Source: an uncultured Pseudoxanthomonas sp.
GTDB taxonomy: Bacteria > Pseudomonadota > Gammaproteobacteria > Xanthomonadales > Xanthomonadaceae
NCBI GenBank assembly: GCA_937975725.1
Contig: CALJUL010000064.1
Coordinates: 1 to 23,085 of the forward strand
Direction of reading: 5' to 3'
Length of the DNA stretch: 23,085 bases
The notes under the pieces were generated by a model. It did no database searches and was not told the origin of the DNA. It saw only the letters and a list, made by a program, of their open reading frames with translations. The stretch's first letter is position 1; every line of letters begins with the position of its first letter. Positions 6,452-13,854 of the stretch are shown in pieces. The position numbers and the translations under genes are program-made.

Positions 6452-6588
6452 GTAGGAGGGGCTTCAGCCCCGACCTGGATGCATCCCGCCGACACGAAGA
6501 CGAACGCGCGCAGCGCACCCATTCACGCACCGGCCGGGACTTTGGCGTGCGTCTCTGGAATCACGGTCGGGGCTGAAGCCCCTCCTGC
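6452..6588. repeat. Inverted pair of GTAG-type palindromes in the pdxA-rsmA gap
   Basis: The left unit 6452-6475 begins GTAGGAGGGGCTTCAGCCCC and the right unit 6565-6588 is its inverse with one mismatch (head GCAG). Each has a GGGGC-TTCA-GCCCC hairpin. The 89-bp spacer has no reading frame of note. The element lies inside the predicted lptD-apaH transcription unit, where it could act as an attenuator or mRNA processing site; this is inference. Confidence 0.9.
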
Positions 6589-6650
6589 AAGGGAATGGTC
6601 CGGCGATGGCAATGCATCATTCCCCCGTTCCCCGCTTCCCCTCCCCACGC

Positions 6651-7631
6651 CTACTCCTGCCGCATCCTCCGCTGCGCCAACTCCGCGCAGGTCGCCACTG
6701 CGGCGAACAGGCTGGAGGGATCGGCCACGCCCTTGCCCGCCAGCTCCAGCGCGGTGCCGTGGTCCACCGCGACGCGCGGGTAGGGCAGGCCCAGGGTCAG
6801 GTTCACGGCGCGTTCGAACCCGCTGTACTTCAGCACCGGCAGGCCCTGGTCGTGGTACATCGCCAGCACCGCGTCGAAGCCGCGCAGCTTCTGCGGCAGG
6901 AAGGCGGTGTCGGCCGGCAGCGGGCCGGCCAGGCGCATGCCTTCGCTGCGCAGGGCATCCAGCACCGGCTCGATGACCTCGATCTCCTCCCGTCCCAGGT
7001 GTCCGGCTTCGCCCGCGTGGGGATTGAGGCCGAGCACCGCGATCAGCGGGTCGGCGATGCCGAAGTCCGTGCGCAGCGCGCGATGGACGATGCGCAGCAC
7101 GCGCGCCAGCAGCGGTGCGTCGATCGCGTCCGGCACTTCGCGCAGCGGCAGGTGGGTGGTGGCCAGCGCGACGCGCACGATGTCGTTGGCCAGCATCATC
7201 ACCACGTCGCAGCCGGCCTGTCCGGCCAGCAGCTCGGTGGTGCCGGTGTAGGCGATGCCGCCGGCGTTGATGGCGGCCTTGTGCACCGGGCCGGTGACGA
7301 TGCCGTGCAGTTCGCCCGACAGGCAGGCGGCCGCGCCCCGGGTGAGCGCATCGATCACCGCGCGCGCATTGGCCGGGCAGGTGCGGCCGAAGACCGAGGG
7401 CTCGGCGTTGCGCACCGCGCGCACGCGCAGGTCGCCGGGCAGGCGCGCGGGTTCGGATGCGTCCAGCAGCCGCAGCGGCAGTGCCAGGGCCGCGGCCGCG
7501 GCCGCGAGGGTATCGGGATCGGCGAACGCCAGCAGGCTGCAATCGCCGCGCGGCTGTTGCGCCAGCCGCACGCAGAGTTCGGGGCCGATGCCGGCCGGTT
7601 CGCCCGGCACCAGCGCCAGCGCCGGGATCAT
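6651..7631 (-). CDS. pdxA: 4-hydroxythreonine-4-phosphate dehydrogenase
   Basis: A 326-residue NAD-dependent enzyme of the DXP-dependent pyridoxal 5'-phosphate pathway. It oxidises 4-phosphohydroxy-L-threonine to the unstable amino ketone used by PdxJ. The N-terminal ALVPGEPAGIGPEL, the substrate loop IVTGPVHKAAIN and YTGTTELLA, and the three metal-binding histidines in TTHLPL, LNPHAGE and MYHDQGLPVLKY are all visible, as is the late VDHGTALELAG. It starts 2 bp after surA, so the two are probably coupled. Length is as usual for the family. Confidence 0.97.
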   Translation of the reverse strand: MIPALALVPGEPAGIGPELCVRLAQQPRGDCSLLAFADPDTLAAAAAALALPLRLLDASEPARLPGDLRVRAVRNAEPSVFGRTCPANARAVIDALTRGAAACLSGELHGIVTGPVHKAAINAGGIAYTGTTELLAGQAGCDVVMMLANDIVRVALATTHLPLREVPDAIDAPLLARVLRIVHRALRTDFGIADPLIAVLGLNPHAGEAGHLGREEIEVIEPVLDALRSEGMRLAGPLPADTAFLPQKLRGFDAVLAMYHDQGLPVLKYSGFERAVNLTLGLPYPRVAVDHGTALELAGKGVADPSSLFAAVATCAELAQRRMRQE

Positions 7632-7633
7632 GC

Positions 7634-8965
7634 TCAGCCGCCGGAGGGGGCGGTCTCGGCGCGATCGCCGCTGCGGAAGCTCACGTAGGCGTCGCCGCGC
7701 AGCTCCTGCAGGTAGCGGTTGTACTCTTCCTCCGCCTTGCGCCGGCCGATGGTGTCGCGCACCTGGGCGCGGCGGTTATCGTTGGACACGTCGGTCTGGC
7801 GGCTGCCGACGCGCTGCACGATGTGCCAGCCGGCGTCGGTGCGGAAGGGCGCGCCGACCTGGCCGTCCTGCAGGCCGGTCACTTCCTTGCCGAAGGCCGG
7901 GCCGAAGGCGTCGGCCGGGAACCAGCCCAGGTCGCCGCCGTCGTCGCGGCTGTTGACGTCTTCGGTCGACTCCTTGGCCACCTGCGCGAAGTCGGCGCCG
8001 CCGGCGACGCGGGCGCGCAGGGTGTCGATCTTGGCCTTGGCCGCGGCAGCGTCCTGGGTCTCGGTGATGCGCACCAGGATGTGGCGGGCGTGGTACTCGG
8101 TGACCATGCGCTTGTCGGCCTGCGCCGCGTCGCGGACTTCGACCAGCTTGAGCAACTGGAAGCCGCTGGGGCCGCGCAGCGGGCCGACCACCTGGCCGGC
8201 CTGCATGCCCTTGAGCATGTCGACGAAGGCGGCGGGGATTTCGTCCAGGCTGCGCCAGCCCAGGTCGCCGCCTTCCAGCGCGTTGGGGCTGTCCGAATAG
8301 CGCACCGCGGCCGCGGAGAAGTCCAGTTCGCCCTTGTCGACCAGTGCCTTGATGCCGTCGATCTTGCCCTGTCCGGTCTTGATCTGGTCGGCGCTGGCGC
8401 CGTCGGGCAGGGCCACCAGGATGTGCGCCAGGTGGTACTGCATGCCGCCGCTGGCCTGCTGCGCCAGCGCGGCGTCCACTTCGCCTTCGCTGACCTGCAC
8501 GCGGCTCTGCGCGAAGCTCTGCTTCAGGCGCTGCATGGTGATCTCGTCGCGCAGCGAGCTGCGGAAGTCGTCGAAGGACATGCCGTCGGCCTCCAGGCGC
8601 TGGCGCAGGCCGTCCGGGGAGGTGCCGTTCTGCTGGGCAACCGCGTTGACCGCGTTGTTGAGCTCGGCGTCGCTGACGCGGATGCCGCTCTCGGCGGCGC
8701 GCGCGACCTGCAGCTTGACCAGCACCAGGCGCTCCAGCACCTGCCGCTCCAGCACCGGGCGGGGCGGCAACTGGCCGGACTGGTGGGCGTACTGGGCGGT
8801 CACGTTGTTCACGGCGCGGTCCAGCTCGCTCTGCAGGATCACGTCCTCGTTGACCACGGCCGCGATGCGGTCCAGCGGTTGCAGCGATTGCGCCAGGACC
8901 GGCGCGGCGAAGGAGGAAACCGCCAGCAGGCCGGCGATCAGGAGGCGGGGGAAGCGTGTCTTCAT
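7634..8965 (-). CDS. surA: Periplasmic chaperone / peptidyl-prolyl isomerase SurA
   Basis: A 443-residue periplasmic chaperone that escorts beta-barrel proteins, LptD among them, to the Bam complex. It has a Sec signal peptide (MKTRFPRLLIAGLLAVSSFA, cleavage after ...PVLA), then the SurA N domain starting LDRIAAVVNEDVILQSELD with helices to about residue 165. Two parvulin domains follow: the first begins YHLAHILVALP and contains GGDLGWRSLDEIP; the second begins YHARHILVRI and contains GGDLGWFPADAFGP. A C-terminal helix (EEYNRYLQELRGDAYV) completes the core. The ATG overlaps the lptD stop (ATGA at 8965-8962). Confidence 0.97.
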   Translation of the reverse strand: MKTRFPRLLIAGLLAVSSFAAPVLAQSLQPLDRIAAVVNEDVILQSELDRAVNNVTAQYAHQSGQLPPRPVLERQVLERLVLVKLQVARAAESGIRVSDAELNNAVNAVAQQNGTSPDGLRQRLEADGMSFDDFRSSLRDEITMQRLKQSFAQSRVQVSEGEVDAALAQQASGGMQYHLAHILVALPDGASADQIKTGQGKIDGIKALVDKGELDFSAAAVRYSDSPNALEGGDLGWRSLDEIPAAFVDMLKGMQAGQVVGPLRGPSGFQLLKLVEVRDAAQADKRMVTEYHARHILVRITETQDAAAAKAKIDTLRARVAGGADFAQVAKESTEDVNSRDDGGDLGWFPADAFGPAFGKEVTGLQDGQVGAPFRTDAGWHIVQRVGSRQTDVSNDNRRAQVRDTIGRRKAEEEYNRYLQELRGDAYVSFRSGDRAETAPSGG

Positions 8966-11415
8966 GGAATCGGGTCCGGCGAGTTGGAGTCGTCGTCCGA
9001 TGCGGGCGCGATGTCGCTCGGCGGGACGAGATAGAGGTCGTCTCGGTAGTAGCCGAGGATAGCACGGCGCAGGGTGCGCTCCGTGTCCTGGCCCGCCGAG
9101 CCCAGGCCCTTCAGGACGAATTCGACCTGGAAGCCGGTGTTCATTTCGCCTTCGCGGTTGCGCACGTAGCGGCGCACCAGCGCGCGGACGGCCAGGCAGC
9201 AACTGTCCCACTGCACGCCGGCGATGCCTTCGAGCATCTTGTCGTCCTCGAAGGAGTGGTAGTAGCGGCCGACCACGCTCCAGGCCGGGGTGACCGGGTA
9301 CAGGAACGAGAAGTCGGCCTGCTCCAGCAGGTCGCGGCGGCGGCGGTAGCTGATGTTGACCACGCCGTCGTCGGGCAGCAGGTAGCGCGCGCGCACGCTG
9401 GCCAGGTCCTCGCGGCGGAACTTGGGGTCCCACTGGTAGGAGGCGCCGATGTTCCAGCGGTCGGTGGGTGCGTAGTTGGCGTCCACCACCCAGGCCGACT
9501 TGCCCTGTTCCAGCGGCACCTCGTTGGGCACGGTGACGCGGCTGTCCTCGAAGTAGCGGATCTGGCCGATGCTGGCCGACAGCCGCTCGAAGCCGTCGCG
9601 CTGCCGCAGCAGGCGCGTGGTCAGCGCCAGGGTGAGCTGGTTGGCGTCGGTCTGGCGGTCCGGGCCGGTGTAGCGGTTGTCGCGGAACAACTGCCCGTAG
9701 CTGAAGTTGAACGGGCGGGTGTCGAAGATCGGCAGGCCGTCCTGCTCGCGGTAGGGCGCGTTGAGGTAGAACAGCCGCGGTTCCAGCGTGTGCAGGAAGC
9801 GGCTGCCCTTGATCTCGGTCTCGCGGTCGAAGTACACGCCCGCGTCCAGCGAGCCGATCGGCAGGCTGCGGCTGGGGGAGCGGTCGTAGTACGGCAGCAT
9901 CATCGCGTCGGTGACCTGGTTCTCGGCGATGCCCAGCGCCTCGGCCGCGCGCGATACGGCCACCGTGCGCGCCAGGTCCGCCTCCAGGCGGTACTCGGTG
10001 TGGCGGTAGGACAGGGTGGGGGTGACGTACCAGGACGCGCCCTGCAGCGGGAACGAGATGCTCGGCTTCACGTCCAGGCGGCTGCCGCCGGCCTTTTCGT
10101 CGTGCTGGAACTGTACGGCCTCGGCGTGTCCGCCGACGTGGACCCAGCGGCTGAGCGGCTGGTCCCAGTTGAAGTACACGCGCGGCAGCCGGTTGTACGG
10201 CAGGTAGGCTTCGCGGCTGGTGTAGTCGGACAACTGCCAGCGGTCGGCCATCACCCCGGCGCTCCAGTAGCGCCCCACGCCGTACAGCCCGGCGGTGCTG
10301 GTCACGGAGCTGGCGGCCTGGCCGTACAGCGAATTGCCGAAGTCCTCCTGGTAGCGCGCGTCGCTGAGCCAGATGAGGTTGGCGCGCGCCTGCCAGTGGC
10401 GGTTGAAGTTGTGGTTGCCGGCGAACGAGAAGTAGCCGCGGCCGTCGTCCGGGCCGGGATTGTTCACGTTGTTGGGATCGGCCGGATCGTAGTCCGGGTC
10501 GTTCAAGCGATCGCGGACCAGGTCGTCCCTGTGCATCCAGGTGCCGTCGACCTGCCCGCGCCCCTTCTCGTAGAGGTAGCGGAATTCCGCGCCCAGTTGG
10601 AAGCCGCGCTCGGTCATCAGCCGTGGCTCGATGGTGGCGTCGTAGTTGGGCGCCAGGTTCAGGTAGATCGGCTGCCGGTAGTCGAAGCCGTTGCGGCCGG
10701 ACAGGCCCACCGCCGGGTACAGCAGGCCGGTGTGGCGGCGGTCGTCGATGGGGAACTTCAGCCACGGCACGTACAGCACCGGCACCTTGCCCAGGCGGAT
10801 GGTCGCGCCACGCGCCACGCCCCAGCCTTCGTCGGTGTCGATGTCGATCCGGCGCGAGCGCAGCTCCCAGCGGCGGTCGCTGGGGTCGCAGGTGGAATAG
10901 GTCGAATGCAGCAGGCGGCCCGCCGGGCCCTTCATGTCGATGCGGTCGGCGCCGCCGTTGCCGCGGCGCGACACGAGCTGGTAGCGGACGTTGTCGATCT
11001 GGTGGCTGTCCTCACCCTGGTTGCCGCGCGCGCTGTCGGCGATCAGGCGAATGCCGGCGTCCTGGTAGCGGATGTGCCCGTCGGCGACGTAGGTGTCCTT
11101 TTCCTGGTCGTACTTGAGGTTGTCGGCGCCCAGGAACTGGTCGCCGCGGCGCAGGGCCACGTCGCCCTGGTACTCCAGGTTGGTCTCGGTCCCGCCCAGG
11201 CTGTTGCCCTCGATGGCGGTCTCCTGGCCCTCCCGCTGCTCGCGGGTGGCCTGCGCGTCGGCGCCGGGCGGCGGCGGCGGGGCGTCGCCGAAGGCCGGCA
11301 CGGCATCCTCGATCGGGCACAGCGCCCAGCTCTCGGGCTTCTCGTCGGCGGCCCACGCGGGCAGGCACAAGGCGATGCTGAAGGGCAACGGGAGCAGGCG
11401 GAGGGCGGATCGCAC
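8962..11415 (-). CDS. lptD: LPS-assembly outer-membrane protein LptD
   Basis: An 817-residue outer-membrane protein that, with LptE, inserts lipopolysaccharide into the outer leaflet. A signal peptide (RSALRLLPLPFSIALCLPAWA) precedes an OstA-type jellyroll (IEGNSLGGTE, RGDQFLGADNLKYD, GIRLIADSARGNQ). The C-terminal beta-barrel domain contains KVPVLYVPWLKFPIDDRRHTGLL and SGRNGFDYRQPIYLNLAPNYD. Four cysteines at positions 33, 176, 739 and 740 match the C31/C173/C724/C725 disulfide set of E. coli LptD. I chose GTG 11415, since the signal peptide begins there and family members start with a similar M-R-x-A-L-R; in-frame ATG 11475 would add 20 residues. The start lacks a clear ribosome-binding site. 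Confidence 0.95.
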   Translation of the reverse strand: MRSALRLLPLPFSIALCLPAWAADEKPESWALCPIEDAVPAFGDAPPPPPGADAQATREQREGQETAIEGNSLGGTETNLEYQGDVALRRGDQFLGADNLKYDQEKDTYVADGHIRYQDAGIRLIADSARGNQGEDSHQIDNVRYQLVSRRGNGGADRIDMKGPAGRLLHSTYSTCDPSDRRWELRSRRIDIDTDEGWGVARGATIRLGKVPVLYVPWLKFPIDDRRHTGLLYPAVGLSGRNGFDYRQPIYLNLAPNYDATIEPRLMTERGFQLGAEFRYLYEKGRGQVDGTWMHRDDLVRDRLNDPDYDPADPNNVNNPGPDDGRGYFSFAGNHNFNRHWQARANLIWLSDARYQEDFGNSLYGQAASSVTSTAGLYGVGRYWSAGVMADRWQLSDYTSREAYLPYNRLPRVYFNWDQPLSRWVHVGGHAEAVQFQHDEKAGGSRLDVKPSISFPLQGASWYVTPTLSYRHTEYRLEADLARTVAVSRAAEALGIAENQVTDAMMLPYYDRSPSRSLPIGSLDAGVYFDRETEIKGSRFLHTLEPRLFYLNAPYREQDGLPIFDTRPFNFSYGQLFRDNRYTGPDRQTDANQLTLALTTRLLRQRDGFERLSASIGQIRYFEDSRVTVPNEVPLEQGKSAWVVDANYAPTDRWNIGASYQWDPKFRREDLASVRARYLLPDDGVVNISYRRRRDLLEQADFSFLYPVTPAWSVVGRYYHSFEDDKMLEGIAGVQWDSCCLAVRALVRRYVRNREGEMNTGFQVEFVLKGLGSAGQDTERTLRRAILGYYRDDLYLVPPSDIAPASDDDSNSPDPIP

Positions 11416-11528
11416 GCGGTGCAGGGCTCGTTGTGGGGGCGAAAAACGGCCGTTAGCTTGCCGTATCCCATGCATGCGGGCAATGAAGGCGGGCCGCCGG
11501 TGTCGGGCGGGGTTCAGCGACGTCCGGG

Positions 11529-11545
11529 ACCGGCGCGGCGCCGGT
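11529..11545 (-). terminator. Hairpin directly after the deacetylase-family stop codon
   Basis: ACCGGC-GCGGC-GCCGGT forms a 6-bp, all but one G-C, stem with a 5-nt loop immediately after the minus-strand stop at 11546-11548. It has no U-tract, so intrinsic termination is doubtful; it could equally be a stabilising 3' structure ahead of lptD. Confidence 0.3.
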
Positions 11546-12454
11546 TCAGCGCAACTCGGCCACGTGCACCACGCTGCACTCGCGCAGGGCGTCCAGGTCG
11601 TAGCCGCCTTCCAGCATGGAGACGACGCGGCCGCCGGCATGGCGCCGGGCCACGGCGCGGAGCTGGCGCGTCAGCCAGCCGAAATCCTCGGTCTCCACCA
11701 TCAGGTCGGCCAGCGGGTCGCGCATGTGGGCGTCGAAGCCGGCCGAGATCAGCAGCAACTGCGGCTTGAAGTCCTCCAGCGCCGGCAGCAGTTCGTCGGC
11801 CCAGGTGTTCTGGAAGCGGAACCCGCCGCTGCCCGGCGGCAGCAGGGCGTTGAACATGTTGCCGGTGCCGCGCTCGTAGGGGCTGCCGCTGTGGGGATAG
11901 ATGCCCGATTCGTGGCTGCTGAAGTAGGCCACGCGCGGGTCGTTCCAGAAGATCGCCTGGGTGCCGTTGCCGTGGTGCACGTCGAAGTCCACCACCGCTA
12001 CCCGTTCCAGCCCGTGGCGGTCGCAGGCGTGCGCGGCGGCGACGGCGATGTTGTTGAACAGGCAGAAGCCCATGGCGGCGTCGCCGGTGGCGTGGTGGCC
12101 GGGCGGGCGCACCGCGCAGAAGGCGGTCTCGGCCTCGCCGCCCATCACCGCGTCCACCGCGGCCACGCCGGCGCCGGCCGCGCGCAGGGCGGCCGCGCGC
12201 GAGGCCGGGCACATCACCGTGTCCGGGTCCAGCATGCGGTAGCCGGTGAAGTCGGCCTCCATGACGTCGCGGACCAGGGCTTCGCCGTGCACCCGGCGCA
12301 GGTCGCCCAGCTTGGCCATGGGCGCTTCCCGCCAATCGAGATCGGCGTAGGCGCCGCGCAGTGCGTCCAGCACCACTTCCAGGCGCGCCGGGCGCTCCGG
12401 GTGTTCCGGGCCGGGGTCGTGGTGCAGGCAGGCGGGGTGGGTATAGAGGATCAC
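11546..12454 (-). CDS. Class II-like histone deacetylase-family amidohydrolase
   Basis: A 302-residue zinc amidohydrolase of the arginase/deacetylase fold. Motifs in order: HPERPARL near the N-terminus, VRPPGHHAT (His120-His121 as the catalytic His pair), VDFDVHHGNGTQ with zinc ligands Asp158 and His160, AGFDAHMRDPL with third ligand Asp241, and LEGGYDL. Bacterial members act on acetyl-lysine, acetylpolyamines or related amides; the substrate cannot be told from sequence, and acetoin-utilisation AcuC-like annotation is possible. The start is GTG 12454 with no Shine-Dalgarno sequence; MILYTHPACLHHDPG fits the family start. It precedes lptD on the same strand by 130 bp. Confidence 0.93.
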   Translation of the reverse strand: MILYTHPACLHHDPGPEHPERPARLEVVLDALRGAYADLDWREAPMAKLGDLRRVHGEALVRDVMEADFTGYRMLDPDTVMCPASRAAALRAAGAGVAAVDAVMGGEAETAFCAVRPPGHHATGDAAMGFCLFNNIAVAAAHACDRHGLERVAVVDFDVHHGNGTQAIFWNDPRVAYFSSHESGIYPHSGSPYERGTGNMFNALLPPGSGGFRFQNTWADELLPALEDFKPQLLLISAGFDAHMRDPLADLMVETEDFGWLTRQLRAVARRHAGGRVVSMLEGGYDLDALRECSVVHVAELR

Positions 12455-12514
12455 GGCGCTGGCGCCGCCCGGCGACGGGCGGATTCCGCCTCCCGGCGAA
12501 GGATGTCCCGGCCC

Positions 12515-12520
12515 ATTCTA
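12515..12520 (-). promoter_or_regulatory. Possible -10 box for the deacetylase-family gene
   Basis: TAGAAT on the minus strand, 60 nt before GTG 12454, in the 124-bp gap after the adenosyltransferase gene. The same hexamer occurs before the BtuM-like gene. No recognisable -35. Confidence 0.35.
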
Positions 12521-12578
12521 AGCAGGCGCACGGACGGGCCGATACCCGACCTTGGGGGAATCCCGGCCGCGCGCGGCC

Positions 12579-13136
12579 TCAGCCGCGCCGGCGCTCATGG
12601 TTCCACAGTACTTCGCCGTGGCCGCCCGCGCGCGCCAGCACCCGCGCCAGTACGAACAGCAGGTCGGACAGGCGGTTGAGGTAGCGCACCGCTTCCGGCC
12701 GCACGGCTTCCTGCCGGCCCAGGGCGATGGTCTCGCGTTCGGCGCGGCGCACGACGGTGCGTGCCAGGTGGCAGCGCGCGGCCGCCTCGCCGCCGCCGGG
12801 CAGGATGAAGTCCTTCAGTGGCGGCAGCGCTTCGTTGTAGCGGTCCAGATGCCGTTCCAGCGCGTCCACGTCCGCGCCGGCGATCGCCGCGTGGCCGGGG
12901 ATGCACAGCTCGCCGCCCAGGTCGAACAACTGGTGCTGCACGGTGGTCAGCAGGGCGCGGACGTCTTCCGGCACGTCCGCGGCCGCCAGCACCAGCCCGA
13001 TGGCCGAATTGGCTTCGTCCACCGTGCCGTAGGCGGTGACGCGCGCGGAATCCTTGTCCACGCGCGTGCCGTCGCCCAGCCCGGTGGTGCCGTCGTCGCC
13101 GGTGCGGGTGTAGATCTTCGAGAGGCGGTTGCCCAT
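12579..13136 (-). CDS. Cob(I)alamin adenosyltransferase, PduO type
   Basis: A 185-residue enzyme that transfers the adenosyl group of ATP to cob(I)alamin, giving adenosylcobalamin. The ATP-binding N-terminal motif YTRTGDDGTTGLGDG, then DEANSAIGL, the helix with CHLARTVVRRAERE, and the terminal LNRLSDLLFVLARV are diagnostic of the PduO/MMAB family rather than CobA/BtuR. The five-helix bundle core is complete and the length usual. It lies 12 bp downstream of a BtuM-like cobalamin transporter gene on the same strand, which fits uptake followed by coenzyme formation. No strong ribosome-binding site precedes ATG 13136. Confidence 0.95.
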   Translation of the reverse strand: MGNRLSKIYTRTGDDGTTGLGDGTRVDKDSARVTAYGTVDEANSAIGLVLAAADVPEDVRALLTTVQHQLFDLGGELCIPGHAAIAGADVDALERHLDRYNEALPPLKDFILPGGGEAAARCHLARTVVRRAERETIALGRQEAVRPEAVRYLNRLSDLLFVLARVLARAGGHGEVLWNHERRRG

Positions 13137-13148
13137 CGCCGGCGCGGA

Positions 13149-13751
13149 TCAGTCGGCGGTGCGGCCGTGCGGCCTGGCCAGGCGCACGACCTGTTCGACC
13201 ATGACGTGGACGATGACCGCCAGGCCCACGTAGATCGCCGCCACGCGCAGGTAGGGCAGGTACCAGTCGGCGAAGTTCTTCCACCAGCCGGCCAGGGTGG
13301 GCTCGGCGACCACCGGGCTCAGCCAGTAGAAGCTGCCCTGGCTGAGCAGGTGGCAGACGGTGGTCGAAACCAGCAGGCTGCCGGCCAGGATGGCCAGGGT
13401 GCGGCCGTGGCCGGCGCCGTGGAAGCGGCGGACCAGCGTGCCGCCCAGCCACATCGCGCCGTAGGCCGGCACCAGGAACCAGTACGCCGGGGATACGCAG
13501 TAGTGGGTCCAGAAGTCCAGGCCCTGCCCGGAGATGACCGCGTAGTCCACCGCCACGGCCGCGGCCATCAGCAGCGGGAACGCCCAGCGCGACCAGCCGC
13601 GCAGGTAGAAGCCGCCGATGAAGAAGGCGGCCCAGCTTGCATCCGGCAGCGGACCGATGTGGCCGAACATGGGCGGCAGGTGCAGTCGGGTGAGGACCAG
13701 CAGGGCGGCGACCAGCGCCAGCACGACGGCGCGTTGGGGAGTGGTGTTCAT
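13149..13751 (-). CDS. btuM: Probable cobalamin transporter BtuM-like (solitary ECF S-component type)
   Basis: A 200-residue membrane protein with about six hydrophobic segments (near residues 6-22, 38-51, 56-73, 84-106, 117-135 and 165-188), the size and topology of ECF-transporter S-components. The stretches LPDASWAAFFIGGFYLRG and YCVSPAYWFLVPAYGAMWLGG resemble BtuM, a solitary S-component for vitamin B12 in proteobacteria in which a cysteine coordinates the cobalt and promotes decyanation. Cys85 is the matching candidate here. The gene stops 12 bp before a cobalamin adenosyltransferase gene, strongly supporting the role. The assignment relies on recalled family features plus context and was not tested by alignment. 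No cobalamin riboswitch fits in the short leader. Confidence 0.75.
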   Translation of the reverse strand: MNTTPQRAVVLALVAALLVLTRLHLPPMFGHIGPLPDASWAAFFIGGFYLRGWSRWAFPLLMAAAVAVDYAVISGQGLDFWTHYCVSPAYWFLVPAYGAMWLGGTLVRRFHGAGHGRTLAILAGSLLVSTTVCHLLSQGSFYWLSPVVAEPTLAGWWKNFADWYLPYLRVAAIYVGLAVIVHVMVEQVVRLARPHGRTAD

Positions 13752-13780
13752 CGGGCGCGGTTCCAGTGGATCAGCCCCGC

Positions 13781-13786
13781 ATTCTA
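13781..13786 (-). promoter_or_regulatory. Possible -10 box for the btuM-adenosyltransferase pair
   Basis: TAGAAT on the minus strand, 29 nt before ATG 13751, in the 103-bp divergent gap shared with ubiH. A start about 7 nt on would give a leader of some 23 nt. No clear -35. Confidence 0.4.
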
Positions 13787-13842
13787 CCGGAGCCGGCGCG
13801 CGCCGGTCCCGCTGCGCCGGCAAGGCGCGCGGGCCGAGCCGC

Positions 13843-13848
13843 TATCAT
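13843..13848 (+). promoter_or_regulatory. Candidate -10 for a leaderless ubiH transcript
   Basis: TATCAT lies exactly 6 nt before ATG 13855 (gap GGCCGC). Transcription starting 7 nt after the hexamer would begin at the A of ATG. No Shine-Dalgarno sequence is present, consistent with a leaderless mRNA. No clear -35 element. Confidence 0.45.
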
Positions 13849-13854
13849 GGCCGC

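Noticed and set aside
11416..11475. ATG 11475 as the lptD start
   Set aside because: It would put 20 polar residues (HGIRQANGRFSPPQ...) before the signal peptide; GTG 11415 places the signal at the N-terminus. Not fully excluded.
8956..11769. 937-codon open frame on the plus strand opposite lptD and surA
   Set aside because: It is an antisense shadow in very GC-rich DNA; the minus-strand frames carry clear LptD and SurA motifs, while this one is Val/Ala/Gln/Arg-rich with no domain.
13752..13854. Cobalamin riboswitch upstream of the btuM-like gene
   Set aside because: The gap is only 103 bp, has no B12-box-like sequence, and is shared with the ubiH promoter; a cobalamin riboswitch would not fit.
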